This document shows, piece after piece, positions 35,233-44,205 of a stretch of 59,217 nucleotides of DNA. Within the stretch, counting starts at the first letter, position 1, and every line of letters begins with the position of its first letter. The notes under the pieces are model-generated. The model searched no databases, was not told the origin of the DNA, and worked only from the letters and a program-made list of their open reading frames with translations. This DNA comes from Streptomyces ipomoeae 91-03 (GTDB lineage: Bacteria > Actinomycetota > Actinomycetes > Streptomycetales > Streptomycetaceae), in assembly GCF_000317595.1 (NCBI RefSeq), contig NZ_AEJC01000300.1, positions 1 through 59,217 of the forward strand, in the 5' to 3' direction. The position numbers and the translations under genes are program-made.

Positions 35233-36296
35233 GGCGTTCCTCCTGGTCCTGCCGGTCCTGCCGGTCCTGCCGGTCCTGCCGTGGAGCCGCGCAGCACCAG
35301 CCGCGGCTCGGTCGGTACGACGACGTCCCCCATCGGTGCGCCCTGAATGGTGGCCACCAGGGAGTCCACGGCCGCGGTCCCCAGCTCGTACAGGGGCATC
35401 GCCACGGTGGTCAGCGGAGGGTGGAGATGCGCGACGACGGGCAGGTCGTCGTTGCCCACGACGGAGACGTCCTCCGGGATCCGCAGGCCGAGCTCCCGGA
35501 TCGCGGCCATGGCGCCTATCGCCTGGGCGAGGGAACTGGTGTAGAGGGCGGTGACCGGCGGGTGGGCGGAGCCGTCGGCGGTGCGCAGCAGTTCCCGCGC
35601 CGCGGACCCGCCGCCGTCCTCGGTGAAGTCCCCGGAGGCGACCGGCGCGGCGTCCAGGCCGAGTTCCCGGGCGCGTCGTAGGAACGCTTCCTTGCGGACC
35701 TCACTGGGGGTGATCCCGGGTGGGCCCGCGATGTGGCCGACCGCCCGGTGGCCGAGGCCGTGCAGATGGTCGAGGGCGGTGACGCTGGAGCGGGCCACGT
35801 CCATGGTGACGTTGCGGCCGGATCCCTCCACCGAGCGGTTGAGGAAGACATGCGGGACGGGGCTGCGGCTCAAGGCGTCCAGCAGGGGGTGACCGGGGCG
35901 GGCGGAGGCGATGAGCAGTCCGTCCACCCTGCCCTCCTGCACCAGGTCGTTGAAGGACTCGTCGGCCTCCTGACCGTCGAAGTCCTCGGCCAGCAGGGAG
36001 AGATAGCCCAGCTCACGGGCGCGCTGGTAGGCGCCGCGAGCGATGGTGACGTACGTGGGGTTGGCGAGGGCGGGGACCAGCAGGGCCAGGACGTGCGTGC
36101 TGGCGCCGGCCAGGGCGCGTGCCCCCGAGTGGGGACGGTAGCCCAGTGCTTCGGCGGCCTCGTGGACACGGCGTCGGGTCTCGGGCCGTACGGACAGGTC
36201 CTGCTTGCCGTTGAGCACCTTGGACACGGTGGCCTTGGAGACTCCTGCCCTCTCCGCCACGTCCACCAGCCTGGCCCTGACGGGCTGTTCAGGCAC
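35229..36296 (-). CDS. LacI-family transcriptional regulator 3
   Basis: A 355-aa repressor. It has [24 protein letters not shown], hinge HSGARALAG, and a sensor with [33 protein letters not shown] and [12 protein letters not shown]. The last 15 residues are a collagen-like [11 protein letters not shown] run from a 9-bp tandem repeat. It is divergent from the sugar ABC transporter and translationally coupled to the SDR, so it probably controls the galactonate branch and the transporter, and itself through a promoter with palindromes at 36387-36421. Confidence 0.95.
   Translation of the reverse strand: MPEQPVRARLVDVAERAGVSKATVSKVLNGKQDLSVRPETRRRVHEAAEALGYRPHSGARALAGASTHVLALLVPALANPTYVTIARGAYQRARELGYLSLLAEDFDGQEADESFNDLVQEGRVDGLLIASARPGHPLLDALSRSPVPHVFLNRSVEGSGRNVTMDVARSSVTALDHLHGLGHRAVGHIAGPPGITPSEVRKEAFLRRARELGLDAAPVASGDFTEDGGGSAARELLRTADGSAHPPVTALYTSSLAQAIGAMAAIRELGLRIPEDVSVVGNDDLPVVAHLHPPLTTVAMPLYELGTAAVDSLVATIQGAPMGDVVVPTEPRLVLRGSTAGPAGPAGPAGPGGTP
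35245..35280. repeat. Tandem repeat, four exact copies of GGTCCTGCC
   Basis: The 9-bp unit is in frame and encodes Gly-Pro-Ala-type triplets at the C-terminus of LacI regulator 3, ending 13 bp from the SDR start. Copy number can vary without changing frame. Confidence 0.9.
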
Positions 36297-36386
36297 GTGG
36301 GTCCCCCCCTTTCCGCTGTGCGCCGGGGCCGCTCGGGGTGTGCGGCGACTGACGCGTTCTGACCTCTTGACACCTTCTGGCGTCGC

Positions 36387-36421
36387 AACCTAACGTTCGC
36401 CGAAGTTTCAGTCAACCGGTT
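36387..36421 (-). promoter_or_regulatory. Promoter of LacI3-SDR-dgoD with palindromic operators
   Basis: On the minus strand TTGACT (36415-36410) and TAGGTT (36392-36387) are 17 nt apart, a good actinomycete promoter about 85 nt before the regulator start. AACGTT (36392-36397) abuts the -10 and AACCGGTT (36414-36421) overlaps the -35. Both are CG-centred palindromes of LacI type, so autoregulation is likely. Confidence 0.6.
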
Positions 36422-36766
36422 TCCCCGGACGGAAATAGACGATAAGTCCGGGCAGAGCCAAGGAAGCCGGTCAATTCACCCATAGTCGTGCGTCGGCCGA
36501 AACCGATGCCGACTGAGGTGTGTCATGAAGCGCCCTGAGGGGCGTGCCGCGGAGGCGACCACCGTCGCGCTCACGGTCTTCACGACAACGGTTCGGGTGC
36601 CTGTGCGCGGAAACGTACGCGCACCCGGTCCGTGACACGCCTCGCACCGCCGGGTGAGTGTGGCGCCTGCCTCCACTCACCCGGGTTCCCTGAGTCTGCC
36701 GACCCCAGCAGCAACCCCCGTACACCGTTCCCGCGTGTCCAGCGCAGTGCACGAAAGGTCCCCAAC
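36422..36766. other. 345-bp leader region of the sugar ABC operon, rich in inverted repeats
   Basis: No gene is supported. Inverted repeats include CCCGGAC/GTCCGGG (36424-36452), GTCGGC/GCCGAC near 36502-36524, and GTGCGCG/CGCGCAC (36603-36624). ACAACGGTT near 36583-36591 is a possible LacI-like box. The region must hold the transporter promoter and may form a structured leader. Confidence 0.45.
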
Positions 36767-38107
36767 GTGCCCATTCCGACCACAGGTTCTCTTGACAGAC
36801 GGCGTTTCCTCGCCGCCTCCGCCGGTGCCGCGCTCGCGGCCACGGCCCTGCCCGGATGTGCCGCCTCCGTCGACGACGGAAGCAGCTCGGGCGGAGGCAG
36901 GAAGACGCTCACCGTCATGTGCGAGAAAGAGGACATCGACATCAAGGCCGCCCAGAAGGCGCTGGGCGTGAACATCAGGTGGCTCAAGACCGACGCCACG
37001 AAGCTCAACGCCCTGCTGGCCAGCAAGACCCCACCGGACGTGGTCCGCGGGCTCGGTGCCACGGAAGCCCCGTACTTCGCCGCCCGCAAGCTGATGACCG
37101 ACCTCGACCCGTACTTCGCCAAGAGCACGGTGCTCAAGCCCTCCGACCTCGACCCGGTCAACGACCTCTGGCGTTACGACGGCAGCAAGCAGGGCGCGGG
37201 CCCCCGCTACGGCATGGCCAAGGACTTCTCGCAGGACTCGATGTTCTGGTACCGCACCGACATACTCGAGGCCGCGAAGCTGGACCTGCCCAGCGAGACC
37301 GAGCCGCTGTCCGCCGACGAGTGGCTGGACCTCGGCAAGCGCCTGGTCAAGCGCCGGCTGGGCAAGGTGAAGGTGTACGGCATGAACGCCACGGGACTCG
37401 GCTACTTCGGCCAGATGATGGGCATGACCGCGTCGGCCGGCGGCAGCCTGTTCGCCGAGGACCTGGCCTCGGTGGACTTCTCGTCCCCCGAGGCGCTCAA
37501 GGCGCTGAAGTGGTACCTGGAGTACACCAAGGCCGACATCGGACCGAGCGTCGTCAACCCCAACCCGGACGGCTGGGACTGGCCCACCTACCAGGCCGGC
37601 CGGATGGCGATGGCCACCGACGGCTACTGGTTCGGCGGGGCGATCGCCGCGGACGCCAAGGTCGCCGAGGTCTCGCGCCTGGCGCCCGCACCCCAGCTCG
37701 GCAGCAACCGCGTCAGCCCCTGCTTCGGCGCCACCGGCTTCTGGATCCCCAGGGACGCCGAGAACAAGGACGAGGCCTGGAAGTTCTTCGAGTGGTTCTT
37801 CGGCGGAGAGCCCGCCCAGGCCCGGGCCGCCGGCGGCTGGGGCATTCCCACCCTGAAGTCGCTGCGCTCGAAGATGCCGCAGGAAAAGCCGTACCAGAAG
37901 CAGGCCTTCAAGGTGCAGGAGCAGGAGCTCGCCCACTTCTCGGTCCTGCCGTTCACCCCGTACGCCCAGCTGGCGGCCCTGGACGGAGTGATCAGCAAGG
38001 CGCTGCCGGGCGCGGTCAAGTCCGGCACCTCCGCGGGCAAGGTCGCGGACGAGCTGAACAAGCAGATGAACGACCTGCTCGCCAAGGGCAAGGAGACACT
38101 GGGGTGA
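36767..38107 (+). CDS. ABC transporter substrate-binding lipoprotein (sugar)
   Basis: A 446-aa extracellular family 1 solute-binding protein. The N-terminus has a twin-arginine-like DRRRFLAASAGAALAATALPGC with lipobox LPGC, so it is exported and lipid-anchored. The body shows the family patterns SKTPPDVVRGLGATEAPYF, TYQAGRMAMATDGYWFGGA and GATGFWIPRDAENKDEAWKF. GTG 36767 has AAAGG upstream. GTGA overlap with the first permease. No ATPase gene is present; Streptomyces often share the MsiK ATPase for such systems (established knowledge). The substrate is likely galactose, arabinose or an oligosaccharide, from context. Confidence 0.92.
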   Translation: MPIPTTGSLDRRRFLAASAGAALAATALPGCAASVDDGSSSGGGRKTLTVMCEKEDIDIKAAQKALGVNIRWLKTDATKLNALLASKTPPDVVRGLGATEAPYFAARKLMTDLDPYFAKSTVLKPSDLDPVNDLWRYDGSKQGAGPRYGMAKDFSQDSMFWYRTDILEAAKLDLPSETEPLSADEWLDLGKRLVKRRLGKVKVYGMNATGLGYFGQMMGMTASAGGSLFAEDLASVDFSSPEALKALKWYLEYTKADIGPSVVNPNPDGWDWPTYQAGRMAMATDGYWFGGAIAADAKVAEVSRLAPAPQLGSNRVSPCFGATGFWIPRDAENKDEAWKFFEWFFGGEPAQARAAGGWGIPTLKSLRSKMPQEKPYQKQAFKVQEQELAHFSVLPFTPYAQLAALDGVISKALPGAVKSGTSAGKVADELNKQMNDLLAKGKETLG

Positions 38108-39138
38108 GCACCGGACAGCTCACCGAAACCACTGCCGGGTCGGGCGCACACAGCCCGGCCCCGGCCGGGGCGGCGGCCGACGGGCCGCCGCGCCGGCACC
38201 GCTCGCTGACGACGCGCAGGGCCTGGGCCTTCTATGTCTTCGCCGGTCCCTGGGTGCTGGGGTTCGTGGCACTGACGGCCTTTCCGCTCGCGTACGCGCT
38301 GTGGCTGAGCCTCACCAACTCCGACGGACTCTCCCCGACCACCCGCTTCGTGGGACTGGACAACTACAAGGAGGTCTTCTCCGACGCGGAGACGCTGCAC
38401 TCCCTGGCACGCACGGGACTGTTCACCGCGCTGACCGTGCCGCTCACGATCGTGGCGGGACTGTTCCTGGCGGTGCTGGTGAACCAGCCGATACGGGCCC
38501 GCGGCCTGTTCCGCACGCTGCTCTACCTGCCCGCCGTGATGCCACCGGTCGGCGCCGCGGTCACCTTCAAGTTGATCTTCGACCGTGACTCGGGGGCGGC
38601 CAACGGCCTTCTGGACCTCTTCAACGTCAACGGGCTCGCATGGCTGGCGGATCCCTACGCCCGCTGGGTGCTGATCGCCCTGACCATGTGGGGCGTGGGC
38701 AACGTCATGATCATCTCGCTGGCGGGACTGCAGGACATCCCCAAGGAACTGCACGAGGCGGCCCGGGTGGACGGCGCCAGCCCCTGGCAGTCCTTCACCC
38801 GGATCACCCTGCCGCTGCTCTCACCCGTCATCTTCTTCCAGGTCGTCACCGGGATCATCGCCGCGCTGCAGACCTTCGCACCGCTGCTCATCTCGCTCGA
38901 CCCCACCCCGAAGGGCATCGGAACCGTCCCGGAGAGCAACTCCTTCTTCATGATCCACGTGCTCAACCAATACCTCGTCGACGGTCGTTACGGGTACGCC
39001 TCCGCCCTGCTGTGGGTGCTCTTCCTGATCATCATCGCGGTCACCTTCCTCGTCTTCAAACTCAGCAAAGGCGCGGTCTTCTACTCCGTGGAGCCGGAGC
39101 GCGCGAAGACCAAGACCCGCACGATCGGAGGCGCGTGA
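38104..39138 (+). CDS. Sugar ABC transporter permease 1 (MalF-type)
   Basis: A 344-aa inner-membrane permease with six predicted transmembrane segments after a 38-residue basic N-terminus: AFYVFAGPWVLGFVALTAFP, LFTALTVPLTIVAGLFLAVL and others. The EAA loop that docks the ATPase is HEAARVDGASPWQSFTRITLPLL. GTG 38104 overlaps the lipoprotein stop (GTGA). Pairs with the next permease. Confidence 0.94.
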   Translation: MSTGQLTETTAGSGAHSPAPAGAAADGPPRRHRSLTTRRAWAFYVFAGPWVLGFVALTAFPLAYALWLSLTNSDGLSPTTRFVGLDNYKEVFSDAETLHSLARTGLFTALTVPLTIVAGLFLAVLVNQPIRARGLFRTLLYLPAVMPPVGAAVTFKLIFDRDSGAANGLLDLFNVNGLAWLADPYARWVLIALTMWGVGNVMIISLAGLQDIPKELHEAARVDGASPWQSFTRITLPLLSPVIFFQVVTGIIAALQTFAPLLISLDPTPKGIGTVPESNSFFMIHVLNQYLVDGRYGYASALLWVLFLIIIAVTFLVFKLSKGAVFYSVEPERAKTKTRTIGGA

Positions 39139-39959
39139 TGGTGCTCTCCCGGCGCAGTGCCGTCTACATGCTCCTGGTGAGCGTCCTCGTCCTCATGCTC
39201 AGCCCCTTCGCCTGGCTCGTCATCACCGCGTTCAAGGACCCCTCCGAGCTGCGTGCCGTCCCCATCCACTGGTGGCCGCACCACCCGAGCCCGGGGAACT
39301 TCGTGGAGGCGCTGACCAGTTGGGACTACTTCGGCTACGCCCGCAACTCCCTGACGATCGCCGTCATCTACTCGGTCCTCGCCACCCTCGCCTCGGCCTG
39401 GGCGGGGTACGGTTTCGCCCGGCTCGAGGCACCGGGCAAACGAGTGATCTTCGGCGTGCTGCTGTCGACGATGATGCTGCCGCAGATCATCACCCTCATC
39501 CCGACCTACCTGCTGTTCGCCAAGGTCAACCTCATCAACACCTACATGCCCTGGGTGCTGTGGGGCCTGTGCGGCGCACCGTATCTGATCTTCCTCTTCC
39601 GGCAGTTCTTCTCCAACATGCCCAAGGAACTGGAAGAGGCCGCGATCGTCGACGGCTGCGGGCAGATCCGCATCTTCTGGCGGATCTTCCTGCCCCAGTC
39701 GTGGCCGGTCATCGCCACCAGCCTGATCCTGTCCTTCTCCTGGACATGGGGCGACTGGATCGCGCCCGCACTGCTGCTGGACACCAGCCGCACCACCCTC
39801 GCGGTCCAGCTCACCTACGGCTACGTCAACGCGCACGGTGCCCAGCTCAACAACCTGGTCGCGGCAGGCACCGTGATGTACGTCGTGCCGGTGCTGGTGC
39901 TCTTCCTGATCCTCCAGCGCGGCTTCGTCGCGGGCATCTCCACCTCCGGACTGAAGTAA
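39138..39959 (+). CDS. Sugar ABC transporter permease 2 (MalG-type)
   Basis: A 273-aa permease with six membrane segments. YMLLVSVLVLMLSPFAWLVI begins the first, and the EAA loop is EEAAIVDGCGQIRIFWRIFLPQ. The ATG at 39138 shares one base with the previous stop (TGATG), so the three transporter genes are tightly coupled. Confidence 0.94.
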   Translation: MVLSRRSAVYMLLVSVLVLMLSPFAWLVITAFKDPSELRAVPIHWWPHHPSPGNFVEALTSWDYFGYARNSLTIAVIYSVLATLASAWAGYGFARLEAPGKRVIFGVLLSTMMLPQIITLIPTYLLFAKVNLINTYMPWVLWGLCGAPYLIFLFRQFFSNMPKELEEAAIVDGCGQIRIFWRIFLPQSWPVIATSLILSFSWTWGDWIAPALLLDTSRTTLAVQLTYGYVNAHGAQLNNLVAAGTVMYVVPVLVLFLILQRGFVAGISTSGLK

Positions 39960-39998
39960 CGCTGTTTACCAACGCACCATCTTGCAAAGGAACTTCAC

Positions 39999-40049
39999 AT
40001 GACCACTACCCAGGGCTCAGGCACGCCGTCCGCGGCGGTGGGGTCATGA
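39999..40049 (+). CDS. 16-codon upstream ORF coupled to the aldolase gene
   Basis: After AAAGGAA, an ATG at 39999 opens a 16-residue frame (MTTTQGSGTPSAAVGS) whose TGA overlaps the aldolase ATG as ATGA. The aldolase has no good Shine-Dalgarno of its own, only this coupling. It may be a leader peptide, or the 5' stub of a gene removed by deletion. Confidence 0.45.
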   Translation: MTTTQGSGTPSAAVGS

Positions 40050-40717
40050 CGGAGCGTCCGGCTCTCACCCCGCAGCTGGACCGGACCCGCGTCATGGCCA
40101 TCCTGCGGTCGGCCGACGCGACGGGACTGCCCGCCGTGGCCCGGGCCCTCGCCGACGGCGGCGTCACCTGCCTGGAGGTCACCCTCACCACCTCGGGCGC
40201 CCTTGACGCGCTGGCCGCCATCCGGGACGAACTCGGTCCCGAGGTGGCGGTCGGCGCCGGCACGGTGATCACCACCGACGAGGCCAGGGACGCGCTCGCG
40301 GCCGGGGCCGAGTTCCTGGTGGCTCCCGTCGTGGACACCGAGGTGATCCGCGCCGCCGCGGCCAGGGGCATCCCCTGCTACCCGGGCGCCTGGACGCCGA
40401 CCGAGGTGTCCACCGCCTGGCGGGCGGGCGCCGCCGCCGTCAAGCTCTTCCCGGCGAGCACCGGCGGCCCGGCTCACCTGCGGCAGTTGCGGGCCCCGCT
40501 GCCACAGGTCCCGCTCGTCGCCGTCGGCGGAGTCGGCATCGACCAGGCGCGTGACTACCTCGACGCGGGCGCCTACGCCCTGGGCATCGGCTCACCGCTG
40601 CTGCGAGGGGCGGACCGGAACCCGGCACCGGAGAACCTGGACGCCCTCACCGCGAGGGCCCGCACACTGCTCGACGCGATCCGGGCCACGCCCCGTGGTC
40701 AGGAGGTGGGCCCATGA
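40046..40717 (+). CDS. KDPG/KDPGal-type aldolase (Eda family)
   Basis: A 223-aa class I aldolase that splits 2-keto-3-deoxy-6-phospho-sugar acids to pyruvate and glyceraldehyde 3-phosphate. Motifs are CLEVTLTT, VGAGTVITTDEA and the Schiff-base Lys in VKLFPASTGG. AVGGVGIDQARDYLDAGAYALGIGS is the phosphate-binding loop. ATG 40046 overlaps the 16-codon ORF. It overlaps the kinase gene by ATGA. With dgoD it forms the lower De Ley-Doudoroff or Entner-Doudoroff branch; the stereospecificity (galactonate or gluconate series) is not certain. Confidence 0.9.
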   Translation: MTERPALTPQLDRTRVMAILRSADATGLPAVARALADGGVTCLEVTLTTSGALDALAAIRDELGPEVAVGAGTVITTDEARDALAAGAEFLVAPVVDTEVIRAAAARGIPCYPGAWTPTEVSTAWRAGAAAVKLFPASTGGPAHLRQLRAPLPQVPLVAVGGVGIDQARDYLDAGAYALGIGSPLLRGADRNPAPENLDALTARARTLLDAIRATPRGQEVGP

Positions 40718-41673
40718 ACGCCCCTGCCCGGCAACGCTACTTGGTGACCGTCGGAGAGGCCCTCGCGGTCCTGGCCGCGCCCGACACCGGCCCGCTGACC
40801 GTGGGCTCCGGTCTGCGTCTCGGGCTCGCCGGAGCGGAGTCGAACGTCGCCGTGGGTGTCAGCCGGCTCGGCGGATCCGCCACGTGGATCGGCCGCGTCA
40901 GCGACGACGCACTCGGCGACCTCATCCTCCGCGAACTGCGCGCGGAAGGCGTCACCACGGTCGCCGTACGCGACCCCGCCCCCACCTCGCTGCTGCTGCG
41001 AGAACGCCGTACGGCCACCCACAGCCGTACGCGCTACTACCGCACCCACACCGCGGGTTCCCGGCTGTCCACCGACGACATCCCCGAGGAACTCGTCGCA
41101 GGAGCGGCGGTGCTGCACATCACCGGGATCACCCCGGCGCTGGGGGAGGGACCGTCCCGGGCCGTCACCCGGGCGGTGGACATCGCCGTCGACGCCGGCG
41201 TACCGGTCTCACTGGACATCAACTTCCGCTCCCTGCTGTGGAACGAGGCCGATGCCGGGCGCACCCTGCTGCCGCTGCTGCGCCGGAGCGACGTGGTCTT
41301 CGCGGGACCGCACGAAGGCCGGCTCATGGTGCCCGACGTCGACGGACCGGAGGAGCTCGCCAAGGGCATCTGCGACCTCGGTCCCGCCGGAGCCGTGATC
41401 AAGCTGGGCGCCGAGGGTGCGTACGCCCTCCTCGACGGCCGGGAGTACCGGCAGCCCGCCGTGCCCGTCACCGTGCAGGACTCCGTCGGGGCCGGCGACG
41501 CGTTCGCCGCCGGATACCTCGCCGAACTCCTCGCGGGTGAACCGCCGGAGCGGCGGCTGCGGACGGCGGCCCTGCTCGGCGCCTTCGCCGTGAGCACCAC
41601 CGGCGACTGGGAAGGCCTGCCCCGGCGCTCCGAACTGGGGCTGCTGGACCACCACGACGACATCGTGCGCTGA
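40714..41673 (+). CDS. 2-keto-3-deoxy-sugar-acid kinase (PfkB/ribokinase family)
   Basis: A 319-aa carbohydrate kinase. The N-terminal PfkB signature is GSGLRLGLAGAESNVAVGVSRLGGSATWIGRVSDDALG. The C-terminal signature with the catalytic Asp is DSVGAGDAFAAGYLAEL. Placed between the aldolase and a lactonase, it most likely phosphorylates 2-keto-3-deoxygalactonate or -gluconate, making the aldolase substrate. The start is fixed by the ATGA overlap. Confidence 0.9.
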   Translation: MNAPARQRYLVTVGEALAVLAAPDTGPLTVGSGLRLGLAGAESNVAVGVSRLGGSATWIGRVSDDALGDLILRELRAEGVTTVAVRDPAPTSLLLRERRTATHSRTRYYRTHTAGSRLSTDDIPEELVAGAAVLHITGITPALGEGPSRAVTRAVDIAVDAGVPVSLDINFRSLLWNEADAGRTLLPLLRRSDVVFAGPHEGRLMVPDVDGPEELAKGICDLGPAGAVIKLGAEGAYALLDGREYRQPAVPVTVQDSVGAGDAFAAGYLAELLAGEPPERRLRTAALLGAFAVSTTGDWEGLPRRSELGLLDHHDDIVR

Positions 41674-41738
41674 GCCCTCCCACCGTCCCACCCGCTCACT
41701 CACCCACCTGCTCAAGGAAATTCCAGGGGAACACGCCC

Positions 41739-42812
41739 ATGCCCACGAGCTCCTCCGCCGACGAGATCCCTGTCCTCACCGGCTCCTACACACCCGACTC
41801 CGGCGGGGACGGCGCCGGGGTCGCCGCCCTGCGACTCGCCACGGCGACCGGCCATCTGACGTACGACACCGAAGTGCCGCCGGTACCCGTCAGCGGGGCG
41901 TCCTTCCTGGCCGCGCACCCCTCGCTCGACGTCGTCTACAGCACGAACGAGACCGATCCGGGCACCGTCAGCGCCCTCGTCCGGCACGGCGACGGCCAAC
42001 TGTCCCCGCTGGGCGACCAGTTGCCCAGCGGCGGCGCCAACCCCTGCCACCTCACCGTCCACCCGGACGGGGGCTGGCTGCTGACCGCGAACTACGGCAG
42101 CGACACCGCGCCCGGCAGCGTGGCCGTGCACCGCCTCGGCACGGACGGAAGCCTGCTGGAGCAGAGCGACGTCACCGTCCACGAAGGATCGGGCCCGGTC
42201 ACCGGACGGCAGGAGGGCAGCCACGCCCATCAGGTACTCGTCGACCCGGCCGGCCGTTTCATCCTGGCCACCGACCTGGGCGCCGACGCGGTCTTCACCT
42301 ACCGGCTCGACACCCGGACCGGCATCCTGGAGCCGGTCGCGGTGAACCGGCTGCGCGCGGGATCCGGTCCGCGCCACCTCGCCTTCGCCCCCGGCGGTGA
42401 GCTGGTGTTCAGCGCGGACGAACTCTCCTCCACCGTCACCTGCCACCGGTACGACGCCGCCACGGGCACCCTGACGGGCCTGTCCTCAGTGCCCGCCACA
42501 GCGGCCCGTGACATCCCCAACCAGCCCGGCGGCATCATCGCCTCGCCCTGCGGCCGCTTCGTATGGGTGACCAACCGGGGCGCGGACACGGTGGCCGCGT
42601 TCCGGGTCACCGGCACCGCCCTGGAACCGGTCGACGAGGTGTCCGCCGGCGGTACCTGGCCCCGCGGCCTGACCTACGCGGCCGGTCATCTGCTGGTCGC
42701 CAACCAGCACAGCGGCACCCTCGCCGCGCTGCGCGTCCTGGACGACGGGGCACTGCGGCAGGCCGGCCCGGCGACGTCCCTTCCGTCGGTGGTCTGCGCG
42801 CTCGCCCTCTGA
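41739..42812 (+). CDS. Lactonase, 7-bladed beta-propeller (Pgl/YbhE type)
   Basis: A 357-aa protein of the YbhE-type 6-phosphogluconolactonase family. Seen: VLTGSYTPDSGGDG, GGANPCHLTVHPDGGWLLTANYGS, SHAHQVLVDPAGRFILATDLGADAVFTYRLD, GPRHLAFAPGG and NQPGGIIASPCGRFVWVTNRG. It would open a sugar lactone made by the SDR dehydrogenase to the aldonate used by DgoD (inference). The start has a CAAGGAAATTCCAGGGG leader. It is the last gene of the transport-aldolase-kinase transcript before the terminator and IS element. Confidence 0.88.
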   Translation: MPTSSSADEIPVLTGSYTPDSGGDGAGVAALRLATATGHLTYDTEVPPVPVSGASFLAAHPSLDVVYSTNETDPGTVSALVRHGDGQLSPLGDQLPSGGANPCHLTVHPDGGWLLTANYGSDTAPGSVAVHRLGTDGSLLEQSDVTVHEGSGPVTGRQEGSHAHQVLVDPAGRFILATDLGADAVFTYRLDTRTGILEPVAVNRLRAGSGPRHLAFAPGGELVFSADELSSTVTCHRYDAATGTLTGLSSVPATAARDIPNQPGGIIASPCGRFVWVTNRGADTVAAFRVTGTALEPVDEVSAGGTWPRGLTYAAGHLLVANQHSGTLAALRVLDDGALRQAGPATSLPSVVCALAL

Positions 42813-42921
42813 CACCACCGTTTCAGCCCCCGCTTTCCGCCCTCGCCGCTCCTCCCTTCTCCGGGGGCTGCCGCCCCCGGACCCAACCATCACCATCGGC
42901 CTGAACGGCCTCGCCCTGAGA

Positions 42922-42958
42922 CTCCCCCCGGTTCTCGACCGTGTTCGAGCGGGGGGAG
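42922..42958 (+). terminator. Hairpin terminator after the lactonase gene
   Basis: CTCCCCCCG (42922-42930) pairs with CGGGGGGAG (42950-42958), with an inner CTCGA/TCGAG stem. It ends the galactonate operon before the IS element. No U-tract, as usual for actinomycetes. Confidence 0.65.
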
Positions 42959-43008
42959 CCCTCATGACGGGCTGTAAGAGCCCAATGAAAGGCTTCCCAA
43001 TGCTGATG

Positions 43009-44205
43009 TCAAGCCGCTGCTGTGACAGGTGGTGTGGCTTGGTAGCACGCTCCGTCGCGGATCATGGCCCACAAGACGTTGACGCGACGGCGCGCGAGCG
43101 CCAGCAGCGCCTGCTTGTGGCCTTTCCCCTCGGCGCGTTTGCGTTGGTAGTACGCCTTCGAGGCCGGGCAGCTCTTCAGGCTCGACAGGGCCGACAGGTA
43201 CATCGCGTTGAGCAGGCCGCGGTGGAAGCGGCGTGGTCGGCGGAGGTTGCCGCTGACGCGGCCGGAGTCGCGTGGGGCCGGGGCCAGGCCGGCGTAGCCG
43301 GCGAGCCGGTCGGCGCTGCCGAAGGCGTCCATGTCGCCACCGGTCGCGGCGAGGAACACAGCGCCCATCAGCTTGCCCATCCCGGGCAGGCTCACGATCA
43401 CTTCGGCGTGCGGGTGCTCGCGAAACCGGGCCTCGATCAGGGCTTCGAGTTCTGCGATCTCCTCATCGAGGGCCATCACCCCCTTCGAGAGGCGCACCAC
43501 CATGGCGGCGGCCAGCTGCTCGCCGGGCAGGGCCGTGTGCTGGGCCTCGGCAGCCTCCACAGCCGCTTTGGCCAGTGCGGCAGCTCCGCGGACCTTGCGG
43601 TTTTTCAGCCACGCCTCGATGCGCTTCACGCCTGCGCGGCGGATCGCCGCCGGGGTCTGGTAACCCGTCAGCAGCAAGACCGGACCCTTGTTGGTCAGGT
43701 CCAGCGCCCGCTCCAACGCGGGGAAGATCTCCAGGAGTTGGGCACGGAGCCGGTTGATCTGCCGGGTGCGGTCACAGACGAGGTCGGTGCGGCGGGTGGT
43801 CAGGGTGCGCAGGTCGACGGCGATCTCGTCGCCAGGCCGCAGCAGGCCCAGGTCACGGCGCATGCGGGCTTGGCCGGCGATGACGAAGGCGTCTTTGGCG
43901 TCCGTCTTGCCCTCGCCCCGGTAAGAGGCCGATGCGCGGTGCACGGTCAGGCCGGTGATGTAGACCATCGGCTGGCTGTGGCCGAGCAGCAGTCCGATCA
44001 GCAGGGCGGCGCCACCGTGGTTGAGGTCGACGGCCCACAGCACGTCTTCGTCGAGGGCCAGGACGTCCCCGATCAGTTCCAGCAGGGCCGACTCGTCGTT
44101 CAGGACCCGGCGGGACAGCAGCCGTTCGCCGTCACTGTTGATCACCACGCAGTGGTGATGTTCCTTGCCGATGTCCACTCCGGCCCATATCCGGGGCACG
44201 GTCAC
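43009..44205 (-). mobile_element. IS110-family transposase/recombinase gene
   Basis: A 398-aa IS110 recombinase, full length. The N-terminal RuvC-like DEDD domain shows GVDIGKEHHHCVVIN, WAVDLNHGG and GKTDAKDAFVIA. The C-terminal Tnp domain shows IVSLPGMGKLMGAVFLAATG with the nucleophilic Ser, then ADRLAGYAGLAPAPRDSG and RRFHRGLLNAMYLSAL. IS110 elements have no typical inverted repeats, and I could not place the ends exactly. They should lie between about 42,960 and 43,008 and between 44,206 and 44,439. The gene is intact, so the element may be active. It separates the lactonase operon from the GH51 gene. Confidence 0.93.
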
